A DNA stretch of 64,000 nucleotides from Semisulcospira habei (lineage: Eukaryota > Mollusca > Gastropoda > Semisulcospiridae): positions 118,974,007 through 119,038,006 of the forward strand of contig BTPG01000005.1 in NCBI GenBank assembly GCA_036245525.1, written 5' to 3'. Shown piece after piece: positions 1-9,580 of the stretch. Every line of letters starts with the position of its first letter. The first letter of the stretch is position 1. The translations under genes and the position numbers were made by a program. The notes below the pieces were generated by a model that worked only from the letters and a program-made list of their open reading frames with translations, was not told the origin of the DNA and made no database searches.

Positions 1-92
1 GCCCATGGGCGCCAAGCTATTCTGGCATCACCCTTGAACTATCATGGTCGATCCTTATCTTGCTGTGGTGTGTCTGGGGTAGAAGGAGTTAA
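1..92. mobile_element. Right half of foldback MITE, family A (cut by window edge)
   Basis: The sequence matches the right arm and tail of the family A foldback copies at 6289-6502 and 17889-18102: a GGCGCCAAGCTATTCTGGC arm tip, then a tail ending in GGGGTAGAAGGAGTTAA. The TTAA at 89-92 is the expected flank. The left arm lies outside the window. Confidence 0.75.
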
Positions 93-200
93 CGTTGAAT
101 TATCACGATCCACCCCTTCGCTGCCAATGGACTCAGTTCTGGATGTGTTAATTCAACAATAAGTAGCCCATTCCGTTCAAGGAACATGTACACAAAGTGG

Positions 201-204
<4 letters not shown>

Positions 205-255
<51 letters not shown>

Positions 256-295
256 GCACGCACACACACATACACACGAGCGCGCACACTCACAT
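205..295. repeat. (CA)n microsatellite
   Basis: About 45 CA units, interrupted near the right end by CG and TA steps. Cys-Val repeat reading frames across it are low-complexity artefacts. Confidence 0.95.
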
Positions 296-319
296 ACAAC
301 TGAACCAAAAATGTGCCTT

Positions 320-386
320 CAACAAAAGGCATAGATCCTCATAAGCCCCCTCAACTGCGGAGGATCATGAGGATCTATAACTCTTT
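320..386. mobile_element. Foldback MITE fragment, family B
   Basis: An imperfect hairpin: AGGCATAGATCCTCATAAG on the left pairs with a right arm ending GAGGATCTATAAC. It belongs to the family whose best copies are at 8973-9177 and 58467-58671. No TTAA boundary is preserved. Confidence 0.6.
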
Positions 387-441
387 CACTTGTGTGATGT
401 TCACTTTGCATGTGAAAGTTTTAAAGCAAAACATTACTCAC

Positions 442-607
442 CTAGAAAGCACATAGCGAAGACCACACTGTAGAGAAGAATAAAAGTTATTTTCAGGGCC
501 GGCTGGTTGAAGGGATGTTCAAAGTCGGACATGTTCATCCCAGCAAAAGTCATGTTCGCCGAAACGGAGTAGGTGGTCAGACTCATCGTGCTGACGTTAC
601 GCTCCAT
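442..607 (-). CDS. Putative first coding exon of a rhodopsin-class GPCR
   Basis: Reading down from the ATG at 607 gives 55 codons plus one base, then GTGAGT, a strong splice donor (plus strand 436-441). The peptide has three or four N-glycosylation sequons (NVS, NMT, NMS and an NxS/T nearby), as in a GPCR ectodomain. It ends in a hydrophobic run, ITFILLYSVVFAMCFLG, which looks like transmembrane helix 1. A phase-1 donor right after this Gly fits the common GN motif of helix 1 being split across exons. An upstream in-frame ATG at 739 would add 44 less hydrophobic residues, and I prefer 607. The rest of the gene would lie left of position 1. This is the only stretch resembling a host gene. One exon cannot prove a gene, and a chance ORF next to a GT is possible. 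The ligand class cannot be told. Confidence 0.4.
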
Positions 608-1518
608 CTTGATTAACTTAATTAAAAATGTTTGTTCTCCACAAATAGTTATGTGACGATTCAATAACACGTGCTTCTGTACTCCCAACAGTAGACGTCT
701 TTGTGAAGAAAACAGGATTTTCAGCAAACAGTTTAACAAAATATTTTGAAGTATGTAAAATGTTCACATATTCCAGAACATATTATTCATCGTGCGGTTG
801 ATTTGCTCGTGGTCTTCAAGCTCCAATGTGGCATTACCTGTTTATTTGACGTCGTGTCTTTGCGAACCACGAGGTCAGTGTTCTATCACCTTGAAGTATC
901 ATCACACGAGGTGTGTAGTTGATCAATACATAGTACTTCCTTCTTTACTCTAAAACACCTCTACTGCGATTCAACAATTTACAATTAAGATTGTTTCGTT
1001 TACTTCACATGTTCCTGTGGACTTTGACATATTTTCCAAAAATTGTTCAAGTTGTGTGCTAGTTCAGTGTAAATGTTAAACGTCCACGACAACACAACTG
1101 TATTAAAACGGTATGACATCAATCAGCAGAATAGCACGTGTCAGTAACAACTTGGCTAAAGCGTCTGATCTTCTCGCACAGTAGTCTCGCCCTCTCTGAA
1201 TTTCTTAGTGTTCTGTCTGGATTAACGCCTCTCTTCCTGTTCACCCCAGGTAGCCCACATCTAGCCAAAACACACTCAGAATTTGTTCACTGCAGGCAGT
1301 GAGCGCGTATTTCCAGGCAATTTTCACAGACATCAGTCTTCGCGAATCACTTTTTTTTTTACCCTTCCGAATTTAGTTTAATCCACGTCGGAACTCATAC
1401 TCAGCAGGGCCACTTTAGAAAGAGATGCTCCAGTTATCTGCGCAAGAGGTCAGCTATCAGATATCATTTGTTCAGGCTTTTAGATCAAAAGGCCATCCGG
1501 CCTTCTGAGAAATTCACG
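608..1518. other. Non-coding, nothing recognised
   Basis: AT-rich unique-looking sequence with one poly-T run near 1350. I see no coding frame, repeat partner or hairpin in it. If the exon at 442-607 is real, part of this would be its 5' UTR and promoter, but no motif supports that. Confidence 0.5.
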
Positions 1519-1709
1519 TTAACCCATTTAGGCCCACTGAGTTACAACAGGAGATGGATCGACCATGATAATTTAAAGGTAGTGCTAGAATAGCTTGGCG
1601 CCAAGCTATTTTGGCACTACCCTTGAATTATCATGATCAATCCATCTCCTGCAACTGGTACAAGGTCTTTACACCTGAAAAATTGTGGCCTTTGGATTCA
1701 ATTGGTTAA
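1519..1709. mobile_element. Foldback MITE, family A, TTAA-flanked
   Basis: TTAA at 1519-1522 (followed by CCCATTTAGGCCC) and TTAA at 1706-1709 bound a 191-bp unit. Its core, about 1551-1655, folds into a long hairpin whose arms read GGAGATGGATCGACCATGAT and its near complement, meeting at CTTGGCGCCAAG. The TTAA ends suggest a piggyBac-type non-autonomous element; that class is an inference. Confidence 0.7.
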
Positions 1710-1835
1710 CCCAGGAAGAAAACGGGAATCGGGCTGTTCGGGGAGAAATACTCCATTTGTATGTGACGAAGGTCATGCGTCACATTTTTTAAAACTTTCT
1801 GTTTCCAGAATAAGTGAAAGTTCATCGGACCGAAA

Positions 1836-1890
1836 TCCGCCCTAGATGGCCCGCGCACAGACGTGCGCGGGCCGTCTAGGGCCGACTTAG
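1836..1890. mobile_element. GC-rich palindrome, family D
   Basis: CGCCCTAGATGGCCCGCGCAC pairs with GTGCGCGGGCCGTCTAGGGC around a short loop, with about one mismatch. Related GC-rich palindromes occur at 2713-2803, 5597-5680, 9952-10055 and 59020-59125. Confidence 0.65.
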
Positions 1891-2712
1891 GCCCGAAAAA
1901 CTTTTACTGATCACCTGGTAATCTATTTTACCTGCCAAGTGTTTAGCTATCAGCCTCTGTGAACGTTTTTCTCTTCGTTATCTGATCCGAGAGGAATTAC
2001 TTTCAAACCTATTTATGGTCGGTGCTTTAGTAAATCTGAACACTCTGGCAGACCGTGTTGCGTTGGCCCGATGCACTTTGCTCACTGGTTACGTCTTTCT
2101 TACCTGTCAGCAAGCATTTTTTGCTTATGGTTTGTAAACAACTTTTTTTTTCTCTCTTATTTGTATACATTGCAGTGAACAATTACTTTCAAACCTGTTT
2201 CGCTGTTGACGTCAGCTGCACTGCCCCGTAGACTCTCCTCTGAAAGCACCGCACACAATCCAGACACAGGTTTCCGTCCAAGAAAGTTCGTGGCAATTAA
2301 AGTCAAACAACAAGTGAAAAGTAAAATACTTTTCTGTTCAGAGTAATGACTGGCATAGACACTTTCAGAAGATAAGAAAGAAAATAAAAGGAGTGAGCTG
2401 CACACTGTCTAAATGCACATTTAAAATTCACATGTTTACATTAATATATTCATAAATTAACAGTTCTTTCTCCACAATGTCCAGTTTTTAAAGAAACGCA
2501 AACACGAAAACATGGATGTACAATCTTCCAACGTTTTGTCTCTCGCCCCGCAGAAATTTTAGATTGTTTCAGACAACTTCAGCTCTTCGTCAGTAAATGA
2601 GACAGCAAGTTTTCTTTTCTGGCCAACAACACTAAAAACAGCACCGAAGTTGTTGTGTTGGCGGCTGCTTGACTTCGCAACGTAAGCGAGCTTGATCAAT
2701 GCAGTCGCAGAC
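1891..2712. other. Non-coding, nothing recognised
   Basis: Mixed-composition sequence with a poly-T near 2140. No supportable coding region or repeat was found on either strand. Confidence 0.45.
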
Positions 2713-2803
2713 CCAGTGCGCAAAGGCCATCGGGCCGACCTCAGCCGTAGCCGTTGGGCCCGCGGCGGCCTACGACGGCCCGATGACCTTTTGCGCATTG
2801 GGA
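2713..2803. mobile_element. GC-rich palindrome, family D
   Basis: The outer arms AGTGCGCAAAGGCCATCGGGCC and GGCCCGATGACCTTTTGCGCA pair imperfectly around a GC-rich centre. The family consensus ends look like GCAAAAG(G)TC...GGGCC. Confidence 0.65.
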
Positions 2804-2921
2804 CAGCCGCTGTGTGCATGCCTAGCGAGACTGTGGCTGGCTGTTTTGCATCAGCTGGAGAGCGTTTCCTTTTCCAACGACAAGCGGCATTGATCTTCAT
2901 GAGTCGTCTTTGAGAGGTAGT

Positions 2922-2992
2922 CTGCAAGAAGCAAAGATCGTTACGAGCCCCTGCACTATGCAGGGGCTCATTAGGGTCTTTGTCTCTTGTAG
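2922..2992. mobile_element. Foldback MITE fragment, family B
   Basis: Arms TGCAAGAAGCAAAGATCGTT and TAGGGTCTTTGTCTCTTGTA surround the inner stem GAGCCCCTGCA/TGCAGGGGCTC. This is the same architecture as 8519-8590. Confidence 0.65.
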
Positions 2993-3173
2993 GTCTTATG
3001 TGGTTGGTTCTTACGATTATGTTCGGTTTTTTTTTGCAGTCAGTCAGTATTAGGAAGCACATTAGCACTTCTGTCGTATCAGTGATAACTTACGGACTGA
3101 AAATGATTTCTCTCATATGCATATATATGTGTTTCTCAGTCGCAGCACACTATGGAAAGGTCGTTGAAGATAG

Positions 3174-3300
3174 TTAACCCTTTGGCTGTCGGTGACGCTT
3201 CCCCCCCCCCCCCCCCCCCCCACTACCCGCGTTGATTCCTGCAGGAATCATCGCTACAAAGCACGCTACCAAAGCCGGGCGGGATGAAGACTGCTGCCTG
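3174..3300. mobile_element. TTAA MITE fragment, family E, with poly-C run
   Basis: TTAA at 3174-3177 is followed by CCCTTTGGCTGTCGGTGACG. It then runs through a poly-C tract (about 3201-3220) to GATTCCTGCAGGAATC, a palindrome also found in the copy at 36780-36873. The right end is degraded. Confidence 0.55.
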
Positions 3301-3598
3301 TCTTCCCGCCAGCGTTTTTTAAAGCTCTATTTAGTCGTACACTTACACCCGCATGTCCCCTTACAATTAAGATGCAGTCCGGGTCTCTGGTAGCAAGCGG
3401 CATTTATTCTCATGTGGCCCTGCTTATGCATCGCTCCCTTGAGCATCTATGCATAATGCAGACGAAGGCGCATGGCCTATTACTGTATAGTGTGCGGACT
3501 AGACCGTACTCAGAAAGTATATCAGGCTGATAAACTATCTCGCAATGTTGTTACAGTAGAACATAAGCGTGTTTCTCTCTCAGTTAAGATTTTCTTTA

Positions 3599-4165
3599 CA
3601 GCAGAACCTGTTTGAGCAACCACTTTTGTTTTGTTGCAATATAAGTTGTTAAAAAAGACAGGTGTTCTCGCATGGAGAAGTCTTGTAAGGCAACAATTGT
3701 CGCCTGTCATTCATTCATTCATTCAGTCCTCTCTGCGCCGTCTGGTGCTTGAGGCGACGGCAAGGGAGCGCCACTTTTGTCTGTCAGCTGCTATTTTGGG
3801 TGCTGTTTGCAGATCTGCTTCGCTCCCAGCGCCGGTTGTCGCTTTTTCCCTTGTTGTCGTTTCCGTAGCAAGTTTCTTTTTACAGGGTGGAGTCGCTAGC
3901 CCCACGCCTAACCCTCCTCCTTTATCCTGACTTGGGACAGGCAGTTAAGCCCCCAAAGGGGCCTCCCTGGTGGAGTTGTCGCCTGTCATTACTGAACTCA
4001 TTCGCGGCCAGCCGCATCGGGATGCGCGGCATAAGCCGCGCATCCGATTGCGGCTGGCCGCGAATGAAATAAAGACCATCATTTAGGTGGCCACAGCCCC
4101 TAAATGATGATCTTTAAAGACAGCTGATCTCTGATATGGATGATCGCTCAAAACAGGTTCTGCTG
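3599..4165. mobile_element. 567-bp TA-flanked MITE with CAGCAGAACCTG ends
   Basis: The left end CAGCAGAACCTGTTTGAGC and the reverse complement of the right end CAGCAGAACCTGTTTTGAGC are terminal inverted repeats. TA dinucleotides flank both ends (3597-3598 and 4166-4167), the hallmark of Tc1/mariner/pogo insertion. The interior has no transposase frame, so it is non-autonomous. TTGTCGCCTGTCATT occurs twice inside, near 3697 and 3978. Single ends resembling this TIR recur near 5385 and 19249. Confidence 0.65.
3994..4069. mobile_element. Palindromic MITE, family C, nested in the TA-flanked MITE
   Basis: AACTCATTCGCGGCCAGCCG pairs with CGGCTGGCCGCGAATGA around an inner GATGCGCGGC/GCCGCGCATC stem. 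It is closely related to 18797-18876 but the TTAA ends are eroded (GAACTC, TGAAAT). Confidence 0.7.
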
Positions 4166-4599
4166 TACAGGACAGAAAGTTAGTGTGGCTTAGGGAACCT
4201 TGACTCTAGAGTCCTACGCTACAGGGTCAGGCGCTGATCTGGATGACATTATGTATGTACATAGCTTAAAGACCCACTACCGCAGTAAATGCTCAACAAC
4301 TGATACACTTCTGTAACAGACTTTTTTTTTTCTCGAAACGCTACACACAGGTCTAGCAATGGTTCATTTGGATACTGGAGAATCCAGTTCAGCACACGTC
4401 GTCTTTATATCAACTAACCTGACAATGACTCCACTCCATTCTATAAATACAACGCTTTCAGCGCGAGAAACAGATAAAAATAGATTTACACGCCAACGGC
4501 AGCGCAGAATAAATAAGTGCGATTACGCGTGTGCTTTTGCTGCGTGTCCAAACTGCTGTTAAAGTTCATTAGGTGTGTCCAGAAGGCATAACAAACGGG

Positions 4600-4960
4600 G
4601 GCGGATCAGTTACCTCGAGGGTGGGGGAGGGGGTTGGGGGGGGGGATCCAACTTTTTGTTTGGGACCTTCAACCTGATACACAAGGCCTCCCCGACGCTA
4701 AACCTTGCTTCCGGGGGCGGGGGGGGGGGGGGGGCGAAAAATCGAACAGCGGAGGTGGGCAGGGGCGAAGGGGGGTGGGTAGAGAAAAGACGCCTGCGTA
4801 TTACTCTCACCATTCGCCAAAATATCAAACAACAAAGGGGGGGGGAGGGGTGGGGGGGGGTAAAGGGGGGTTTCAAACACCACAAAAAGGGACTTTGTCA
4901 TAGCATTTAAAAAAATAATTGGGTTGGGCCGGGAGGGGGAAACACCACCCCCCCAGATCC
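4600..4960. repeat. G-tract-rich low-complexity segment
   Basis: Many runs of 5 to 14 G lie on the plus strand, separated by short unique sequence, with the potential to form G-quadruplexes. The glycine- or proline-rich frames across it are compositional artefacts. Homopolymer lengths here may also be assembly-sensitive. Confidence 0.7.
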
Positions 4961-5006
4961 GCCCTTGACAAACACAATTCAGTTTGTGTTGAAATGTGTA
5001 TGCGTA

Positions 5007-5060
5007 ATGGTACTTTAACGTCCCGACAGCAACAGAGACTTCGTCAGGACGTCTGGCAGA
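5007..5060 (+). repeat. Dispersed repeat fragment (TTTAACGTCCCGACAGCAAC motif)
   Basis: A stretch containing TTTAACGTCCCGACAGCAAC and, 10-15 bases on, TCAGGACGT recurs near 30416-30455 inside the Polinton. The family is not identified; it may be a SINE core. Confidence 0.45.
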
Positions 5061-5596
5061 GCGAGTGCAATGAGAAGTTATGTTTATCTAATTATCTAAT
5101 TGACTAACACTTTCCAGATGAGCCGCATCCGGATACCAGCCGTATCCTACTCATAAAGAGGCGTATCGAGGCGTATCTGGGTGCGGCGTGTCACGAAGAC
5201 GGCCCACGTCAATAGCTGCAAAAGTGTCGTACAGCATCTGATGCTGCCGGCAATGAGTTAACAATTCACGGCACAGCACTGTGAGGTTGACGTCATGGTA
5301 GACGAGGGAAAAGTGGAAGGGGGTTAAAACGACAGCAACAGTGCCATTTCTTCTTTGTGTTAGCGAAACCTGTTTTGAGCGACCACCCTTATGAGAGATT
5401 ACCTGTCATTAACGGCCATCATGTAATGACATGCGACACTTTTTGCCCTTCAGTTCAAGATTTCTCTTTAGAGAGAACGTCTTTTCAGACCACATTTTTT
5501 TCTTGCACTTAAAGGTCTTTCCTCCCAAAAAGGTTCTGTTGTATTATCCTTCAGCAAATGCAAGAGAGGTAGACTGTCCTAATATTAGGATAAAGG

Positions 5597-5680
5597 TCTT
5601 CGGGCCCACGACGGCCGCAGTGGGCCCGCGCACGGCTGTGCGCGGGCCCACTGCGGCCGTCGCGGGTCTGAAGACGTTTT

Positions 5681-5721
<41 letters not shown>
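5597..5721. mobile_element. Perfect GC-rich hairpin (family D) followed by (CT)n
   Basis: The 25-bp arms at 5609-5633 and 5638-5662 are exactly complementary around a 4-base loop GGCT. Outer CGGGCCC/CGGGTC and GTCTTC/GAAGAC sequences extend the stem with mismatches. A (CT)n run begins at about 5678. Confidence 0.8.
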
Positions 5722-5725
<4 letters not shown>

Positions 5726-5926
5726 CCCCCTTCCCCTTCCCCGCGCATGAATGAAGAGTCAGTTTAATTTTGAGAGGATTGATGAGGATTTATGCCTCTT
5801 ACTGGTCCTTCTGTAGAATCTCTGCCCGAATTGTCCAGCTCAAGGGCCATCTAGTTCTGACATCTTCTCCATGGCTGTGTTGCGTGAGAAAGCTTAAATC
5901 TGACTCAAGTCACAAAGCTGGGTGCT

Positions 5927-6107
5927 CCACCGCTATATAGCGGACCACCTTACTTAATGGCTTGCGCAGGGACTGCGATTTTCCGTGCAACTCAGCCCAG
6001 GGGCTCATGAGATGCATGAGTGAGCTCAGTCCTGCGCCAGGCACTAAGCAAGATGCTCCGCTATAGCGGAGAACCTTGCTTAGTGGCTAGCGCAGGACTA
6101 AGCTCAC
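5927..6107. repeat. Two related foldbacks, CCGCTATAGCGG core
   Basis: At 6021-6107, TGAGCTCAGTCCTGCGCCAG pairs with a right arm ending GCGCAGGACTAAGCTCA across the core CTCCGCTATAGCGGAG. A decayed relative with CACCGCTATATAGCGG lies just upstream, at about 5930-5990. No flanking duplication was recognised. Confidence 0.55.
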
Positions 6108-6288
6108 ATATGCAACTTTCCCCCGGGACCTTCGGCTTCCCCGTTCGTCACCTTTCCAGGATCGCTGTGGATCAGGCACTACCTTTGGCCTTTGGTGTAG
6201 AGGGCCGCTGTACTGAATTCTGCTTCTACCGTAAGTTTCCCATGTATCAAGCTTTTGGTGTCGTGGAAGAAAGTACAATTGCGCCACT

Positions 6289-6502
6289 TTAACTCATTCT
6301 ACCCCAGACACACCACAGCAAGATAAGGATCGAGCATAATAGTTCAAGGGTGATGCCAGAATAGCTTGGCGCCTACGGGCGCCAAGCTATTCTGGCATCA
6401 CCCTTGAACTATCATGGTCGATCTGTGTCCTGCACTGCAATGCAGTCTTCAGAGGACAACGGCAAAATTTGGGGATTTCGGTGTTGGGGTAGAATGAGAT
6501 AA
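6289..6502. mobile_element. Foldback MITE, family A
   Basis: TTAA at 6289-6292 is followed by CTCATTCTACCCCAGACACA. The hairpin core (about 6335-6422) centres on GGCGCC...GGCGCC. The right end GGGGTAGAATGAGATAA is a one-base-degraded TTAA boundary. It is nearly the same element as 17889-18102. Confidence 0.75.
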
Positions 6503-6837
6503 TCACCACCGCCTGGGAAGCACGGTGAACAATTAATCTTCGGGCCGTCAACGGCCCTACCTGGCGCGTGCACGTCTTCGGAACGACGCCAGTAGACCTT
6601 AACCGCCCTTACAGACAAACCCATAAGCTACAAGTGCAAATGTTGCTAATGTTGCTATGTCTCGTGCGGTGGTGATGTTTTCCCTACCGGCAAATCTGAT
6701 ACCATTGTACGATCACAGAAGATAAAATCCCAGGCTTTTAAGCCTGTTTATTAGCCGAATATTGACTGCAGACAGAGTGGGCTGAACATACCATTGGAGC
6801 TTATGAGAATATATTAAGGGCTCTTGCAGATAGATAA

Positions 6838-7012
6838 TTTCTTTTAAAGACTCGTACGACATTTTAGCCTGACATATTTTTTAAGATATATTTACATCTT
6901 GTCTTAAGACCTTGCTTTTAGTCTGGCTGACCAGATTTTTACCCATCCCGCCGTGAGATGGCCTTAGTCGCCTGCTCGGCGTTAAACCCAAATAACTAAC
7001 TAACTAATCTTG
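6838..7012 (-). repeat. SINE-like dispersed repeat, copy 1
   Basis: This block is the reverse complement of 14929-15100, including AAGACTCGTACGACATTTTAG and CCGCCGTGAGATGGCCTTAG. A third short piece is at 36527-36583. One end has TAACTAACTAACTA tetranucleotides, like the tail of a retroposed element. No RNA polymerase III box was convincingly found. Confidence 0.6.
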
Positions 7013-7056
7013 CAGATAGGGAGGACTGCTTGTGAACGTTCTTGTTTAACTCATTA

Positions 7057-7262
7057 TTAACCCCAGGGCCGCATTTCCCTAAATTTTAAAGGTGTCACCC
7101 AGCGACTATGCACCAGTTGCAGGAGATGGATAGATCATGATAATTCAAGGGTAATGCCCAATTAGCTTGGCGCCAGCAGGCGCCAAGCTAATCTGGCACT
7201 ACCCTTGAATTATCATCTTCGATTCATCTCCTGCTGTAGTGCGTCGGGGGCAAATGCGTTAA
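7057..7262. mobile_element. Foldback MITE, family A variant
   Basis: TTAA at 7057-7060 (then CCCCAGGGCC) and TTAA at 7259-7262 bound the unit. The core is a hairpin, GATAATTCAAGGGTAATGCC with its near complement, meeting at GGCGCCAGCAGGCGCC. The right TTAA is shared with the next element. Confidence 0.65.
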
Positions 7263-7451
7263 CCCTTTCACTACCAGTGGTGACAGATTGTGTTTCTGAA
7301 CTCTTTGTTCATTTAAACGCTGTAGTCGCCAGCCACGCAAGAAGCATGGATAAAAAGTGGTGTCAGTTAGAGGCAGTTGCGTGGGCTCCTAAGGGTCTAT
7401 GTGTCTTACCGTTGGATTCTGCTCATTATATCTTAGCTGCGAAGGGGTTAA
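7259..7451. mobile_element. TTAA-flanked MITE abutting the previous one
   Basis: TTAA at 7259-7262 is followed by CCCTTTCACTACCAGTGG, and GAAGGGGTTAA ends at 7451. The 193-bp unit has C-rich ends typical of piggyBac-like MITEs. It lacks the family B stem. The internal short frames are not genes. Confidence 0.55.
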
Positions 7452-7724
7452 TTTTACCTCCTTGGGCGTCAACCACACAATCTATGTCACATTTAATACA
7501 TGTAAGTCCCAATCTGAGTCACATTTAATACATGCCAGTCACGGTTTGGGCCCTTACATTGGCCTGCATTCACCCACTAAATAGAACGCGAAATAAACAA
7601 TAATCTAGTCTGACCACAAACTTCTTCGCTTTTAATTGCAGCTAGCAGCCACCTCTTTCCTGTAATTTGTAAAGAATATCAACCTGGCTGGGTGAACTTC
7701 TAATTCTCATGCCACCCCCACAAT

Positions 7725-7725
7725 C

Positions 7726-7804
<79 letters not shown>

Positions 7805-8075
7805 GGCTACTTATATAGCGCTTATCCTAAAATAAGCTCAAAGTGCTTTACAAATAAAGAGTGGAAGGGGGGGAGGGGTCATAAAGTCAGAGAAACAAAG
7901 GATTCTGCAATACACACGCACACACACCAACAAACACACAGGTACATAATCACAAAGAACCGAGCTACATTGGGGTGTCGAACAGATGGGTCTTAAGGGC
8001 AGACTTAAAGGCTGCCGGATCTTATGAGGATCTATGCTTCCTGCTGAATAGATGTCGTCTGGATTGGACACGATC
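7725..8075 (-). repeat. (AAT)n plus LINE/SINE 3' end
   Basis: About 26 AAT units (7725-7803) are followed by CGGCTACTTATATAGCGCTTATC. That resembles the reverse complement of the 3' end of the L2-like LINEs here (AAGCGCATTATAAATACCGG then (TTA)n). It reads as a minus-strand retroelement 3' end with its ATT tail. The unit continues through a GGGGG-rich patch to about 8075. Confidence 0.5.
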
Positions 8076-8264
8076 GAACTAACACCTTTTCCCAGTTAGC
8101 TGGCGAGACATGTGAAAGCCAACAAACACACGCATTTCCTGACCCCACCCCACCCCTTTCACCCGTCTTTTAGTTTAGTGGCTAAATATGTTCCCGTAGT
8201 ATAGAATACCAGAAGTATTCATACAAAACACGAGCGCCATTCTCATCATAAAAATGGAGATGGG

Positions 8265-8362
8265 TAGAGGTGGGGGGGGGGGGGGCGGGGGGGGGCGGAG
8301 AAAATGGAATTGTTGTGTAGAGAGAGGGGTTGGGTGAGGTGGGGGGTGGGGGGGGGGGGTCC
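8265..8362. repeat. G-tract cluster
   Basis: Two G-rich clusters (about 8268-8298 and 8338-8360) contain runs of 6-13 G, a candidate G-quadruplex sequence on the plus strand. No gene is here. Confidence 0.6.
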
Positions 8363-8518
8363 TGGAGAAAAATGGGATTGTGGTGTAGTGCTGGAATCCC
8401 GCCGTTGTTCAACAATATTTTAATCTCTTCTCTGTGAGTGGACAAAAAATTGCGTATTTGAATGCACCGGATCCACACGATTTCATCAATCCAGAAAACA
8501 CGGATATGAATAGAGTCA

Positions 8519-8590
8519 GCAAGAGACAAAGAACCTCATGAGACCCCGCATCTGCGGGGCTCATGAGGTTCTTTGCCTCTTGCAGTTGTG
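8519..8590. mobile_element. Foldback MITE core, family B
   Basis: GCAAGAGACAAAGAACCTCATG pairs with CATGAGGTTCTTTGCCTCTTGC around CCCCGCATCTGCGGGG. The stem is nearly perfect over about 32 bp. No TTAA pair was recognised at its flanks. Confidence 0.75.
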
Positions 8591-8972
8591 TTGTTTTTCT
8601 CACTTTTCCAGCAGTGGAGAGGGTTACACCATTGCAAAACGGACAGCAGTAGGGTTTTTTTGGGTCAAAAATACGTGTCGCATTCAGTTGAAAATCCGAA
8701 CAATCCATTCCCCAATGGATCAATCTGTACATGCAGGCTCTGAAAGATTATTATGCTGTACACAGAAGTCAGTCTGTCATTACAAACTTCAAAATGCGTT
8801 TGATTGTCTCGGTTCTCGCATGCTGATAGATTTCTAGTTTTGCATCTCCTTCTCCTGCTTGCTGATATAATGTTTAGGGACGGAGGGGGAAGGGATAGAA
8901 GGGGAAGGGGTAGAGGGGGAGGGTAGAGGTGGTAGTGGGGGGGGGGGGGGTAGGGAGTCGGGAGTAATGTTC

Positions 8973-9177
8973 TTAACCCTTCCATTGTCAGTCGACAAAG
9001 ATTGTGTTTGTGCATAGTTTGTTAATTTAAACCCAGCTTTCCAAGGATCATGGATTCAAAGTGGTGTGAGCAAGAGGCATAGATCCTCATGATCCCCCGC
9101 GACAGCGGGGGCTCATGAGGATCTATGCCTCTTGCAGTTGGGTGGTGTTCAAAATATTTCGGCACTGAACAGGTTAA
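8973..9177. mobile_element. TTAA-flanked foldback MITE, family B (good copy)
   Basis: TTAA at 8973-8976 then CCCTTCCATTGTCAGTCG, and AACAGGTTAA ending at 9177, bound 205 bp. The 30-bp arms at 9071-9100 and 9105-9134 pair with one mismatch around a GACA loop. Copies at 19305, 36116, 56202 and 58467 share length and architecture. TTAA plus C-rich ends suggest piggyBac-type mobilisation (inference). Confidence 0.75.
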
Positions 9178-9299
9178 ATTAACTATGCTTTAAATTTGAT
9201 AAAGATACAGAGTATGACAGGAAGTCGGTAGATCAGTCTTGGTACACGCAGTATTCTCCTGGTTTGAAGTTGTAAGCTTTTGAAAGAACGATGCAACCC

Positions 9300-9530
9300 C
9301 CTGAGACATACAGCAACAAACAAACGAATAAACCCACCAACGAACGAACATACAAGTAAACGAACAAGAAACATTCCAGCAAACAAATAAAACAAATAAG
9401 GAAACAAGGAGCGAAGGAAGCAAAGAAAGGACGAACGAAAGAACGTACTAATAATGAATTAATGAACGAACGAACGTACGAACGTACAGACGAACGAACG
9501 AGTAAACGAACGAACGAAAGAACAAAATGC
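9300..9530. repeat. Cryptic GAAC tetranucleotide repeat
   Basis: Irregular CGAACGAA, CGTACGAA and AACAAAC units fill the segment. Long minus-strand frames rich in Val, Phe, Arg and Ser come from this composition and are not genes. Confidence 0.6.
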
Positions 9531-9580
9531 AGACCAACCTGGTGACTGCCAAGCGTGTAAAATGCAGAGAACCACCCAGC
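9528..9580. repeat. Dispersed repeat X, copy 1
   Basis: It shares GGTGACTGCCAAGCGTGTAA and AATGCA with 14285-14345 and 18905-18955. The three copies are in the same orientation. The family is unknown. Confidence 0.55.

Noticed and set aside
4575..4910. Glycine-rich and proline-rich open frames on both strands
   Set aside because: They arise from long G runs, have no domain and overlap on both strands.
6020..6292. 90-codon plus-strand frame
   Set aside because: It runs through a foldback repeat and shows no domain or splice context.
8519..9137. CRISPR-like array of short palindromes
   Set aside because: Spacing is irregular, no constant repeat-spacer pattern exists, and the setting is eukaryotic. 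The units are foldback MITEs.
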